A DNA stretch of 64,000 nucleotides from CAYXRS01 sp964636485 (lineage in GTDB: Bacteria; Gemmatimonadota; Gemmatimonadetes; Gemmatimonadales; Gemmatimonadaceae): the NCBI GenBank assembly GCA_964636485.1, contig CAZWSO010000001.1, forward strand, positions 1 to 64,000. Direction: 5' to 3'. The notes beneath the pieces were generated by a model that was not told the origin of the DNA, ran no database searches, and saw nothing but the letters and a program-made list of their open reading frames with translations. The first letter of the stretch is position 1. Each line of letters starts with the position of its first letter. Position numbers and translations under genes: made by a program. Positions 46,654 to 55,785 of the stretch are shown here, piece after piece.

Positions 46654-49527
46654 TCAGGGGCGGTAGATCAGCGATAGATGACCGCTTACTCGTCGCCTGA
46701 AAGGCTCGTCCAGGGAATACGCGATGCCGCCGCGAACAGTGGTGGCCGGCATCGTGGCAAAGGAGATCGGGGGAACGTCGAGTTCGACATCCATTCCCCA
46801 CAAGCGGTGCCAGCGCCCGATGTCGTCGGCTCGCCCCATCCAGTAGTACGGCCCACCGGACGCACCCAGTGCAAGGCGAAACGTGGTCACGGCCTTTCCT
46901 CCCGCAATGCCGAGCGGCAGCGCTGGCATGGCCACGCGCTGAGAGAGGAGGGCGTGATCAAACAGGTGCGGGGCATTCCCACCGACGACGAGCTGCTCGA
47001 ATGGATGTGCGTCTTCGTTCACTCTGGCATGGATCACCCGAGCCCAGAGGCCGGTGCCCTGACGCGCCATGCCAATGTCAAGTGACCCGACGCCACGCGT
47101 CCAATTGGACTCACCCGTGCGACCCACGCCGGCGAGTACCGTGACTCCGGAGGTGAACGACCACTCCCCAAGGCTCAGGGTGGTCGCTCCGCCAACATCG
47201 GCGAAGGCAAGCCGACGAGCGTCTTGAGCATCCGCGCGATCGATTCGCCCAACAGTGCCGCCGACGCGAAGCAGCGCGGATCGTGAGAGGTACTCGAGTG
47301 GCAGGGCGACGGAGATGGCCGCACCGCCGTAGTCCACATCCAGGTTTTCCAGCGCCAGCGTACCTCGCCCTTGCGTGGAGGGACGCTGGCCAGCGACGAA
47401 CATCTCGCCAGCCAACCAGGGCCGTAAGCCGCGATAGGTGCCCGCGAATCCACCCCCACGCCAGAGCCCACTCCCACCGATCGCGCCCTGGAGCAGCCAG
47501 TTGAGCCTGCCAACTGGATCGCCAGCAATCAGCGCACCCGACAAGCCGCTTCCCTCGGGGGAAAGCACCAGGCCCGGAATCAGCCGGTGCAGCCGCGGCC
47601 CGAGACCGTAACGCCGCGGCGGAGCCAGTGTTCCAACCTCGAAGGTCGGCTCCGCACCAGCAGTCGGCGCCCGCGTTGCCGGCGTGAGTGCTGGTTCGGT
47701 GTATACGACCCGTTCCAGCTCAACGCTGTCGGGATGGATGCGATTGAGATCCAGCCCTCGCGCATGCAGGTTCAGGAAGAATACCGCGCCAGTAGCGGGA
47801 TTCGGTGCCGGGGCGAGCACACCACCAGTAACGCGCGTGAGCGGCCGCGCCTCGCCGGTAGCCAGATCGATGAGCTCCAGATTCGCAATTCCGCCTTCCT
47901 CCGACACGACCACCACCGAACGGCCATCAGGCATGAAGCTCGGATCGAACTTCTCCGAGCCGAGATCGATGCCGAAGTCAGCGAAGGCCGCGCGCTCCAG
48001 ATCGAGCAGGCCAACACGCCACCGTCCGCCATGCTGCCAGGAAGCTACCACTTGCCGGCCGTCCCGCGAAAACCGTGGCCGGTAGAACGGACGCGTGGGG
48101 GTGCCCTCTACGATCGTCCGCACCTCACCTGTGGCGAGATCGACCATCACGAGGTCGCAAATCCCATTCAGGCACCGATCGGCCACCGCTGTTCGGCCAT
48201 CGGGTGAGGGGTCGGCGTGCCGGATGGCCGCGCCGTGCGTTACCCGGTCGAGCGATCCCGTCTCGAAGTCCCAGATGAAGAGATCGGGACGCACTGAACC
48301 GTCCCCCGTCCCCTCCGGCCGTGTCACAAGAATCCGCCGGCCGTCAGGCAGAAATCGTGGGTTCTCGTGAGAACGACCTGCCGCCGGATAGAGGGTAGCG
48401 ACAGCCCGGCGCGGCCGCGGCCGCCACTCGATGGCGGCAACGTCTTCGGGGTCCCTCGCGCGCGCCTCCGCGCGCCGCTGTAGTTCTGCCTCTGTCTCGG
48501 GTTCGGGCTCCGTGCGCCATACGACCAAACGCGACGGGCCGCGCCGCTGGCGCACCACGAGAGCGATATGCCGTCCATCAGGTGAGACGGCAGGATCACC
48601 GGTCCGCAACTCGAGTCGCTGAACCTTCTGTCCTTCCACGATCCCCTCGGCGGCCAGCGCACGCTCTACCTCGAGCGCGCGACCCGTGATCTCGGCCGTG
48701 AATCGGCCGTAAAGCTCCGCCGGTGTCCCACCATAGACCCCGGCGAACGCCTCATCAAAGCCGCGATCCTGCCTAGCCGTCATGCGGCGCCAGAGGTGCT
48801 GTAGCGACTCCTCTCCTCGTTGCTGTACGAGCCACTCCAGGTAGGCGCTTCCGGCAAGGTAGGCCATCGCCCCGCCCAGGAATCCGGTGGCAGCGTTGAG
48901 CTGGCCGTATTGCGGAAGCTCGCCCTGCAGCGCCCGTTGTCGCAGGACTGCGGGTCGACCCGTTCCGTGGGGCCGCCCAGCCCCGGTGAGTCGTCCCTCG
49001 ACGTAGGTGGCATATCCCTCGGTAACCCAGCGAGGCGAGCGCCGGGCGATAGGACTCAGGTAGATCGGCGACAGCCGCCAGAGCTGCCGCTGCACGGGGT
49101 TGCGAGACGGACGTGTCAGGTGCGCAATGTGGGCGTATTCGTGCACCGCGAGCAGTTCGCCCCAGCCTCGGTGACTGCCAATGAGAGTCTGGGGCGTTGG
49201 AGGAGTGGGAAAGAGGAAGATCACCGGATGATGCAGGTCCGGCACGGCGAAGCCATTGGAGATATTGTGAGGATCCTCCACGATCACGGTCGTCCGGCGC
49301 GGCGGCGTTGCGCCCACGAAACCAGACACAGCAGACTGCACGCTCTCCAGTCGTTCCACTACTTGCAGCGTCCAGCGCTCGAGCTCACGCGGATAGTGCA
49401 CGATGAAGTGGGTGGTCTCGACTGTTTGCCAGGCGAGGTGGGGCCGGGTCAGCATCTGTGCATCTGCCTGCGCCACAATGAGAATCGGGGCGAGACCGAG
49501 GACGAGTCTCGTCAGTTGGTGTCCCAT
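46654..49527 (-). CDS. Gluzincin-type peptidase fused to a TolB-like propeller and outer-membrane barrel
   Basis: 957 residues, signal peptide ending ADAQ. The zinc peptidase site is HEYAH (129-133), with a third ligand in RWVTEGYATY (Glu170). The middle (about 310-640) has repeated propeller blades with xxSPDGRxI/PDGR motifs (VSPDGRHIALVV, FLPDGRRILVTR, FSRDGRQVVASW). The last 250 residues are alternating amphipathic strands ending HLSLIYRP, like a surface-antigen (BamA-type) barrel. It is probably an outer-membrane anchored peptidase. The ATG has a weak ribosome site; a longer frame lacks a signal. Confidence 0.78.
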   Translation of the reverse strand: MGHQLTRLVLGLAPILIVAQADAQMLTRPHLAWQTVETTHFIVHYPRELERWTLQVVERLESVQSAVSGFVGATPPRRTTVIVEDPHNISNGFAVPDLHHPVIFLFPTPPTPQTLIGSHRGWGELLAVHEYAHIAHLTRPSRNPVQRQLWRLSPIYLSPIARRSPRWVTEGYATYVEGRLTGAGRPHGTGRPAVLRQRALQGELPQYGQLNAATGFLGGAMAYLAGSAYLEWLVQQRGEESLQHLWRRMTARQDRGFDEAFAGVYGGTPAELYGRFTAEITGRALEVERALAAEGIVEGQKVQRLELRTGDPAVSPDGRHIALVVRQRRGPSRLVVWRTEPEPETEAELQRRAEARARDPEDVAAIEWRPRPRRAVATLYPAAGRSHENPRFLPDGRRILVTRPEGTGDGSVRPDLFIWDFETGSLDRVTHGAAIRHADPSPDGRTAVADRCLNGICDLVMVDLATGEVRTIVEGTPTRPFYRPRFSRDGRQVVASWQHGGRWRVGLLDLERAAFADFGIDLGSEKFDPSFMPDGRSVVVVSEEGGIANLELIDLATGEARPLTRVTGGVLAPAPNPATGAVFFLNLHARGLDLNRIHPDSVELERVVYTEPALTPATRAPTAGAEPTFEVGTLAPPRRYGLGPRLHRLIPGLVLSPEGSGLSGALIAGDPVGRLNWLLQGAIGGSGLWRGGGFAGTYRGLRPWLAGEMFVAGQRPSTQGRGTLALENLDVDYGGAAISVALPLEYLSRSALLRVGGTVGRIDRADAQDARRLAFADVGGATTLSLGEWSFTSGVTVLAGVGRTGESNWTRGVGSLDIGMARQGTGLWARVIHARVNEDAHPFEQLVVGGNAPHLFDHALLSQRVAMPALPLGIAGGKAVTTFRLALGASGGPYYWMGRADDIGRWHRLWGMDVELDVPPISFATMPATTVRGGIAYSLDEPFRRRVSGHLSLIYRP

Positions 49528-49683
49528 GAAGGGGTTCTTTGACGTGGGTTTCCGGGTGCCGAGAGGCGACAGCCTGGCCGTACAACGTTCGGGTCCGACT
49601 GCAGGGTCCGCGCCGTACCTCCGGACGGCATGCGTCATGCTAATCTGTATGATTGCCCGCTTGCGCACAGGGAGGTGAGTACC

Positions 49684-50160
49684 GTGGCGAACCGCAGCCA
49701 GATAGAAGACGTCGCCCAGTTGCTGCCGCAATCATATTGTCCACTCGAGGGAGTAGCCACGGCGGGACAGCCCGCACGCCAACAGCTCGAGCAGCTTCAT
49801 CGCGCCGGCTATCGACTCGTGATCGATCTGCGCGCACTCGACGAGCCGCGTGGGTACGATGAGCGCGCGGCGGCGCAGGAGGCAGGTTTGTTGTATCAGA
49901 ACCTGCCCGTCACACCCGAGACGCTCGACGACGACGTGTTCGGACGGTTTCGCGCACTGATGCGGGATCCCGACAACAGGCCCGTGCTGGTGCACTGCGG
50001 CTCGGCGAATCGTGTGGGTGCGCTGATGCTCCCTTATCTTGTCCTGGATGAGGGAATGTCCCCCGAAGAGGCGGAGCAGCTGGCAAGCCGCGTGGGCCTG
50101 AAGAGCCCAGAGCTGCGCGAGCGGGCGCTCGCCTACGCCGAGATGCACCGCGAACGATGA
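49684..50160 (+). CDS. Dual-specificity/tyrosine phosphatase-like protein (DUF442 type)
   Basis: The 158-residue cytoplasmic protein has the Cys-phosphatase loop VLVHCGSANRVGAL (HCx5R). The upstream strand YRLVIDLRALDEPRG and VTPETLDDDVFGRF resemble the beta-lactamase-hydrolase-like phosphatase group. The Cys and Arg needed for phosphate or thiol chemistry are present. The GTG with GGGAGG about 8 nt upstream is chosen. It precedes the AhpD/ArsS genes on the same strand and may belong to that unit; its substrate is unknown. Confidence 0.82.
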   Translation: MANRSQIEDVAQLLPQSYCPLEGVATAGQPARQQLEQLHRAGYRLVIDLRALDEPRGYDERAAAQEAGLLYQNLPVTPETLDDDVFGRFRALMRDPDNRPVLVHCGSANRVGALMLPYLVLDEGMSPEEAEQLASRVGLKSPELRERALAYAEMHRER

Positions 50161-50254
50161 GGTGCGGGGCGCCGGGCTACAGGCCACGTGGGAACCCGGC
50201 GCCGCCTGGGGGGCTTTCTACAGAGGATGTATCGAACCTCCACCAGGGCTCTTC

Positions 50255-50596
50255 ATGCATGAACGGCCGTCGTACTACCACGAGCACGATCTCGCGCGTT
50301 TTGGCGAGATCACGAGGGGCTCCCCCGATCTGGGTGAGAAATTCTTCGCTTGGTACAATGCCGCCTTTGCCGAGGGTGCGCTGACCACGCGGGAGAAATC
50401 TCTGATCGCCCTTGCCGTAGCTCACGCAGTGCAGTGCCCTTACTGCATCGACGCCTACTCCCGGGATTCGCTGGAGAAAGGTGCCAGTCTGGATCAGATG
50501 ACGGAGGCAGTGCACGTGGCGGCCGCCATCCGTGGCGGGGCATCTCTGGTCCACGGTGTCCAGATGCTCAACCACGTCGACGCGCTGGGGATGTAG
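50255..50596 (+). CDS. AhpD-like carboxymuconolactone decarboxylase protein, arsenosugar-cluster type
   Basis: The 113-residue protein has the AhpD redox motif CPYCIDAYSRDSLEKG with two Cys and a nearby His (HVAAAIRGGASLVHG). It is the peroxidase-like protein typically found next to the radical SAM enzyme ArsS, which follows after 5 bp. It may handle thiol or peroxide chemistry on an arsenical. The ATG at MHERPSYYHEHD is chosen for family alignment; the upstream open frame is not conserved. Confidence 0.85.
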   Translation: MHERPSYYHEHDLARFGEITRGSPDLGEKFFAWYNAAFAEGALTTREKSLIALAVAHAVQCPYCIDAYSRDSLEKGASLDQMTEAVHVAAAIRGGASLVHGVQMLNHVDALGM

Positions 50597-50601
50597 CTCC
50601 A

Positions 50602-51645
50602 ATGGGTCGCGTTCTTCCAACGCTTCACAAGAAAGGCTCTACATTGGCCAGCGCGTGGGAGCAGCGGCGGCGTCTCGCCAGCGTGCCGCTCACACGCTCC
50701 TTCGAGGAGGCGCTCGCCACGCACGACCTGTTGCCACTCCGCTCCACTGGCATCGAGATTCTACAGATGAACGTGGGGAAGCGGTGCAACCAGACCTGTC
50801 GCCATTGTCATGTGGATGCTGGTCCGGATCGGAGCGAGGTCATGCCGCGAGACGTGCTGGAGGCAGTGCTCTCATTCCTGGCAAGCGAGCAGATTCCGGT
50901 GCTCGACATCACGGGCGGAGCGCCGGAGCTGCACCCAGCTTTTCGGGAGATCGTTACCCGGGGCGCCGCCATCGGCGCGCACGTGATGCACCGATGCAAC
51001 CTCACGGCGATCCTTCTGCCGAACTACGCCGACATCCCTGAACTGCTCGCCAGGCATCGTGTCGAGGTCGTGGCCTCGCTGCCCTTCTATCAGGAGCGGG
51101 AAACCGATACACAGCGCGGCGAGGGCGTATTCGAGGAGTCGATTACCGCGCTCCGGCGCCTCAACGGTCTCGGATACGGGGAGGGTGGGCCGCTCCGGCT
51201 CACTCTCGTGACCAATCCTGTGGGGACGTTTCTCCCGGGGAGCCAGCGGGAGCTGGAGGCGCTCTGGAAGCGCGAGCTCCAGGGACGGTACGGGGTTCGC
51301 TTCGACGCGCTCTACACCATCACGAATATGCCGATCAGCCGGTTCCTCGAGTTCCTCGATGAGCGGGGCCGCACGATCGAATACATGACGCGCCTGGCTA
51401 ACGCTTTCAATCCAGCTGCGGCGAGAGGCGTGATGTGCCGGAATACGCTTTCAGTCGGCTGGGACGGCACCCTTTACGACTGCGACTTCAATCAGATGCT
51501 CGAGCTCACCGTGGACACGGCAGCCCCGCCATCAATCTTTGACGCCGACCGGACGCGGCTGGAGCACCGCGCCATTGTGACCGGGCCACATTGCTTCGGC
51601 TGTACCGCTGGCGCGGGCAGCTCCTGTGGCGGCGCCGTCGCGTAG
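50602..51645 (+). CDS. arsS: Arsenosugar-type radical SAM enzyme ArsS
   Basis: 347 residues. The radical SAM cluster motif is CNQTCRHCHVDAGPDR (CxxxCxxC). It is followed by LDITGGAPELHPAFR (SAM-binding GGE-like), HRCNLT, and a C-terminal Cys-rich part (MCRNTLSVGWDGTLYDCDFNQML; GPHCFGCTAGAGSSCGG). The C-terminal domain is DUF3641, as in ArsS. ArsS is linked to transfer of a deoxyadenosyl group to methylated arsenic. It overlaps the following TVP38 gene by 20 bp. No arsM methyltransferase lies in this window. Confidence 0.9.
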   Translation: MGRVLPTLHKKGSTLASAWEQRRRLASVPLTRSFEEALATHDLLPLRSTGIEILQMNVGKRCNQTCRHCHVDAGPDRSEVMPRDVLEAVLSFLASEQIPVLDITGGAPELHPAFREIVTRGAAIGAHVMHRCNLTAILLPNYADIPELLARHRVEVVASLPFYQERETDTQRGEGVFEESITALRRLNGLGYGEGGPLRLTLVTNPVGTFLPGSQRELEALWKRELQGRYGVRFDALYTITNMPISRFLEFLDERGRTIEYMTRLANAFNPAAARGVMCRNTLSVGWDGTLYDCDFNQMLELTVDTAAPPSIFDADRTRLEHRAIVTGPHCFGCTAGAGSSCGGAVA

Positions 51646-52339
51646 GCCGGCACTGGCGAAACTGGTTGCGCTGGGCGCCCTGCTCACCGCGGCGGTGCTC
51701 GCAGCTGGTCACCTCGGCTGGCTCGACGCGGAACGCGCGCCGCAGCTTGTCGCCCGGGTCCGTCACCTTAGCACGCACCCTGCGGCAGCTCCGCTGTTCG
51801 TCCTTATCTACGCGACTGCTACCGTGCTGGCGCTGCCCGGCCTTGTACTGACGATGCTGGGAGGCGCCCTGTTCGGTTTCGGATTGGGGCTCATGCTCAA
51901 CTGGACAGGTGCGCTCCTCGGCGCCTGTGGCGCCTACCTGCTGGCGCGTTCGCTCGGACGCGACGCCGTTCGCACTCTGCTCGGTGATCGTCTGCGTTCG
52001 CTCGATCGCATCGCCAGCACTCACGGCTTCCTCGGCCTCCTGCGACTGCGCCTCATTCCGCTTGTGCCCTTCAATGCGCTGAACTTCGGTGCCGCGCTGG
52101 CCGGCGTGCGATTGCGCGACTTTGCACTGGCTACCGCGATCGGGATCGTCCCAGGCGCAGCAGTATACACGTATTTCGCCGATGCCCTGGTAGCCGGCGC
52201 CGCCGAGGCGCGCACGGACGCGTTCGTGCGCGTAGCCATCGCAGGGGGGTTGCTCATCCTGTTGTCATTCCTGCCGGCAGCCGCGCGGCGGCTGGGCTGG
52301 CTGCCCCCCACAGAATCCCGGCCGCGAGCGAGTGGATGA
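51626..52339 (+). CDS. TVP38/TMEM64 (DedA-like) membrane protein
   Basis: 237 residues, about five to six helices. The family block LPGLVLTMLGGALFGFGLGLMLNWTGALLGACGAYLLARSLGRD and RLIPLVPFNALNFGAALAGVRLRDF are clear. Members are SNARE-associated-type membrane proteins, sometimes scramblase- or transporter-like. The 20-bp overlap with arsS points to export or membrane handling of the arsenical product, though that is inference. The GTG start is used. Confidence 0.9.
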   Translation: MAAPSRRPALAKLVALGALLTAAVLAAGHLGWLDAERAPQLVARVRHLSTHPAAAPLFVLIYATATVLALPGLVLTMLGGALFGFGLGLMLNWTGALLGACGAYLLARSLGRDAVRTLLGDRLRSLDRIASTHGFLGLLRLRLIPLVPFNALNFGAALAGVRLRDFALATAIGIVPGAAVYTYFADALVAGAAEARTDAFVRVAIAGGLLILLSFLPAAARRLGWLPPTESRPRASG

Positions 52340-52389
52340 CCTTCGCTCCGCCAGGAGGGACGGGCGCTCCGACGCTCTGATCTCCGCGA

Positions 52390-52977
52390 CTACTGCTCGA
52401 TGTATCGGAAGGTGCCCACCATCATCGTGTGTACCGCATCGGCGGCAGGTGCACCGGGATGGTTCTCGAGCGGAAACTCGAAGTAGCGAAGCGCCACCAT
52501 CTGCCTGTCGCGGGGCACGTAAACGGTGATTATGCGCACGTCGGCTCCGGCGAACGCGGCAACGCGGATGGACTGGCGGCCAGACACTCGTGTGGGGGAG
52601 GAGTTCTGCACGTGTTCCCCGTCCTGGCGGTACATACGGTCGCGTAGCCATGCCTCGGCGGAAAGCGCCTGAGGGTTAGGGTAGCGAAGCACCTCGAGGT
52701 CGTAAGCCGGCCCGTTCCAGCTTTCCGTGCGATTGGGTAGGCCCACTGTGATGTGCGGGCCTCGGATGCGCAACGACAGGAGAGCATCATCTGCTGGTGC
52801 GAGTGTGTCCACAATGGCGCTGAGCGGATAGTCGATCTGAAAGCCATCGGCAACCAGAGTGCGAACCTCCTCGGTGCGTGGCAGGCCGGTGTGGATGGGA
52901 GCCACCTCAACTGGCTGGCATGCAAGGGCCGCGATGACGATGCTCGCTACGCAAATGCGCGCACGAGTGAGCCTCAT
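52390..52977 (-). CDS. Putative lipoprotein of unknown function
   Basis: 195 residues starting MRLTRARICVASIVIAALAC, where ALAC is a lipobox (Cys20). The mature part is predicted beta-rich with no family I recognise (VADGFQIDYPLSAIVDT, ADVRIITVYVPRDRQMVALRYFEFP). It ends near TMMVGTFRYIEQ, a pattern seen in proteins of the PsbP/LpqN-like fold. A longer frame upstream lacks a signal and is rejected. It is convergent with the TVP38 gene. Confidence 0.7.
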   Translation of the reverse strand: MRLTRARICVASIVIAALACQPVEVAPIHTGLPRTEEVRTLVADGFQIDYPLSAIVDTLAPADDALLSLRIRGPHITVGLPNRTESWNGPAYDLEVLRYPNPQALSAEAWLRDRMYRQDGEHVQNSSPTRVSGRQSIRVAAFAGADVRIITVYVPRDRQMVALRYFEFPLENHPGAPAADAVHTMMVGTFRYIEQ

Positions 52978-53404
52978 GCGATGGCGATCAGCCACCGGCC
53001 GGGACGTACGCACGTTCTGATCGCTGCGCGGATGGAGGGCAGGCCAGTGAGAAGAGACCGCATGAGCCGGCTGAGGTCTGCTGGCGAAGGGGATTGCCCC
53101 GATCGTTGAGCCCGCCGGGACACCGTCGCTGTGACCATGCTCGATTATACATGGTTTCAGCGCATTTCGCAGGACGGAGAAGGACCCGGTCATCAGCACG
53201 ACTCCCACCGGAGCAGGCGGAATGGTGCGTGTACAGGCGCCCGCCTGAGCGCCGAGACCGGCGGGCATTCACCGCTCGCAGAACCGTGGCACCAGCGCCG
53301 TCCCCTTCGCCGCCCGACACCGGCCGGAATCCGGAATGTGTCTTGCACCACGTACTGGGAATGGTACTCGACCCACTTCCAGATCGGCATGACGAGGCAC
53401 TCCG
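52978..53404. other. 427-bp gap without a supported gene
   Basis: Only frames without family likeness or ribosome sites cross this stretch between the divergent lipoprotein and GH15 genes. A TTATAC around 53145 could be a -10, but no good -35 is placed. I see no RNA gene or repeat in it. Confidence 0.5.
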
Positions 53405-55357
53405 GTGAGCGTCGACGGTTCCCGCCCGCCGTACCGGCCAATTGCGGATCACGCCGTCATCGGCAACCAGAACACCTGTGCGCTGGTATCGCGTGATGGT
53501 GTAATCGTCTGGTGCTGCTTCCCTGAGCTGGATGATGCCAGCGTATTCGGCTCGATCCTCGATCAACGGAAGGGAGGACGCTTCGGTGTCACAGCGCGGG
53601 GCGGAACGGTGCGCACGCAGCGCTACATCGACCTTACGGCAGTACTGGTCACCATCTCTGACGCGCCGGGCGGCGAACTCTCCGTTACCGACTTCATGCC
53701 GGTACGCGGCTCGATCGCCGGCTGCGGGAATCCCGGCCGGGAGCCCGAAATCTACCGCATTATTCGCTGCGAGTCCGGCGAAGTCGAAGTGGAAGTAGAG
53801 TGGGCACCACGTTTCGATTACGCGAGGGCGCGTACCACGATCGAGTCGACCGACGGAGGCTTCATCGCGAGAGGCGATGATGCGACAATGACCCTTGCGG
53901 GCGTGGCGAACGGTCACATCGAAGGTGGCGAGTATGGGCCAACCTTGCGGGCGTCGCTGCGTCTTGTCGCCGGGGAGATGGTCACACTGATAACGCGCTT
54001 CGGTTCGACCGTCGCGAATCCGGATCTCCCCGCCAGCGACGCGGCGTTGCGGGACACGGTCGAGGCGTGGCGCGGCTGGATGCGAGAGGCCGGCACGGAG
54101 GAGGATTTCGCGTGGGCCGGGCAGCACGAGGCGATGGTGTATCGGTCGGCGATCGTGCTCAAGCTGCTCACGCACCCAGGTACCGGTGCGATCGCGGCGG
54201 CACCGACTACGTCATTGCCGGAGGATATCGGCGGCGTGCGCAATTGGGACTACCGCTACACGTGGATCCGCGACGCGTCGTTCACAGTGCAGGCACTCCT
54301 CACGCTTGGGCATGGCCAGGAAGCGCGTGATTTCGTCGAGTTCGCCGAGCGCGCCGCAATGAACGAGGCTGCGGGCGATCAGGAGGTGAAGATCATGTAC
54401 GACCTGCGCGGCAACCTGGCGCCCGCGGAGGAGGAGCTGGAGCACCTCGAGGGATACGAGGGCTCGCGGCCCGTTCGCATCGGCAACGAGGCTCGTTTCC
54501 AGATCCAGCACGACGTCTACGGGGAGCTTATCGACTGCGCCTTCGAGCTCATCCGCCGGGGCGAGAAGCTGGAACGGGAGATATTCGATTTCCTCGCCCG
54601 TCTTGCCGACCTGTCGTGCGAGGTATGGAGAGAGCCGGACGCTGGGATCTGGGAATTTCGCGCCGAGCCAAAGCACTACACCTACTCGAAGCTGATGGTA
54701 TGGGTGGCGCTCGACCGCGCCGTCCGGCTTGCCGAGCACCACGGCTTGAAGGGCGACGTGGAGCGCTGGCGGCGCAATCGGGACGAGTTGCGCCAGGAAA
54801 TTCTGGCGCGTGGGTACAACGAGCAGCTTGGGGCGTTCGCGATGGCTTACGACTCGGACGATCTCGACGCGGCCAACCTGCGCATGGCTTCGCTCGAGTT
54901 TCTCCCCTGTTCCGATAGCCGGGTGCAGGGCACGATCGACCGAACCCTCGAGCATCTGACCAGGGATGGAATGGTCTACCGGTATCTGGTGGATGACGGT
55001 CTTCCGGGCCACGAGGGAACCTTCGGCCTCTGCACCTTTTGGATGATCGAGGTGCTCGCGCTCTCTGGCCGCATCGGGGAGGCACGCGCAATGTTCGAGG
55101 GAATGGCAGCCCGTGCCAATCACGTCGGACTCTACTCCGAGGAGATCGCTCCCGGGAGTGGCCGCTTCCTCGGCAATTTTCCGCAGGCATTCACTCACAT
55201 CGGCTTCATCACCAGCCTGCTCTATCTGGCTGCGGCTGAAGGGCTGGACCACCACAGGCTGAGCGAACTGGAGGGAATGTCATCCATGTGTCCCGCCCCA
55301 GGCCCGCGTCATGCAGAACGAGGTACGCAGCAGACTGCCTGGGAGGGAAAGAAATGA
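53405..55357 (+). CDS. Glycoside hydrolase family 15 (glucoamylase/trehalase type)
   Basis: 650 residues. An N-terminal beta domain (PYRPIADHAVIGNQNTCALV; WCCFPELDDASVFGSILD) is followed by the (alpha/alpha)6 catalytic barrel. That barrel has GVRNWDYRYTWIRDASFTVQAL, PDAGIWEFRAEPKHYTYSKLMVWVALDRAV (general acid Glu region) and GNFPQAFTHIGFI. GH15 enzymes release glucose from starch-type glucans or trehalose. No signal, so cytoplasmic. Its stop overlaps an ASRT-family gene by 4 bp. A trehalose synthase lies 5 kb downstream, favouring trehalase as one option. Confidence 0.9.
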   Translation: MSVDGSRPPYRPIADHAVIGNQNTCALVSRDGVIVWCCFPELDDASVFGSILDQRKGGRFGVTARGGTVRTQRYIDLTAVLVTISDAPGGELSVTDFMPVRGSIAGCGNPGREPEIYRIIRCESGEVEVEVEWAPRFDYARARTTIESTDGGFIARGDDATMTLAGVANGHIEGGEYGPTLRASLRLVAGEMVTLITRFGSTVANPDLPASDAALRDTVEAWRGWMREAGTEEDFAWAGQHEAMVYRSAIVLKLLTHPGTGAIAAAPTTSLPEDIGGVRNWDYRYTWIRDASFTVQALLTLGHGQEARDFVEFAERAAMNEAAGDQEVKIMYDLRGNLAPAEEELEHLEGYEGSRPVRIGNEARFQIQHDVYGELIDCAFELIRRGEKLEREIFDFLARLADLSCEVWREPDAGIWEFRAEPKHYTYSKLMVWVALDRAVRLAEHHGLKGDVERWRRNRDELRQEILARGYNEQLGAFAMAYDSDDLDAANLRMASLEFLPCSDSRVQGTIDRTLEHLTRDGMVYRYLVDDGLPGHEGTFGLCTFWMIEVLALSGRIGEARAMFEGMAARANHVGLYSEEIAPGSGRFLGNFPQAFTHIGFITSLLYLAAAEGLDHHRLSELEGMSSMCPAPGPRHAERGTQQTAWEGKK

Positions 55358-55731
55358 CGGAGCCGATCGGTCGGCGGCGCTGGGCGATCGCCGAGGGCTA
55401 CATCCCCGCCGAGAGCACCGGGCCCGAACCGCAGATGACCAGTCACGAGACGGTGTGCATTCTCAATGCGGGCGACGGGGATGCAGAGATCCGGATCACG
55501 ATCTTCTTCGAGGATCGGGAACCAGCCGGTCCGTACCGGCTTTCGGTGAAGGCGCGCCGCACCGTACACGCGCGCTTCAACGAGATGAACGATCCGGAGC
55601 CGATCCCGAAGGATACCGACTTCGCATCGCTGATCGAGTCCGACGTGCCGATCGTAGTGCAGCACACCCGGCTCGATTCGCGGCAGTCGGCGAACGCACT
55701 CTTGTCGACCATGGCGTTCGCCGCTGACTGA
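55354..55731 (+). CDS. Sensory rhodopsin transducer (ASRT) family protein
   Basis: The 125-residue protein is close to the Anabaena sensory rhodopsin transducer along its whole length: RRWAIAEGYIPAESTGPEPQ, SHETVCILNAGDGDAEI, GPYRLSVKARRTVHARFNE, PIPKDTDFASLIESDVPIVV and HTRLDSRQSANALLSTMAF. The family forms a beta-sandwich oligomer proposed to bind small molecules, possibly sugars. No rhodopsin gene is in the window. ATGA overlaps the GH15 stop, and a strong terminator follows, making a two-gene unit. Confidence 0.92.
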   Translation: MTEPIGRRRWAIAEGYIPAESTGPEPQMTSHETVCILNAGDGDAEIRITIFFEDREPAGPYRLSVKARRTVHARFNEMNDPEPIPKDTDFASLIESDVPIVVQHTRLDSRQSANALLSTMAFAAD

Positions 55732-55739
55732 TAGCCGGG

Positions 55740-55775
55740 ATGAAAGAGGGGAGCGTAGCCGCTCCCCTCTTTCAT
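55740..55775. terminator. Bidirectional terminator, 16-bp hairpin
   Basis: ATGAAAGAGGGGAGCG pairs perfectly with its complement across the 4-nt loop TAGC. T-rich bases follow on the plus strand (TCTTTC); the A-rich arm gives T-rich sequence on the other. It separates the convergent ASRT and csbD genes. Confidence 0.9.
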
Positions 55776-55785
55776 TCTTTCGATC

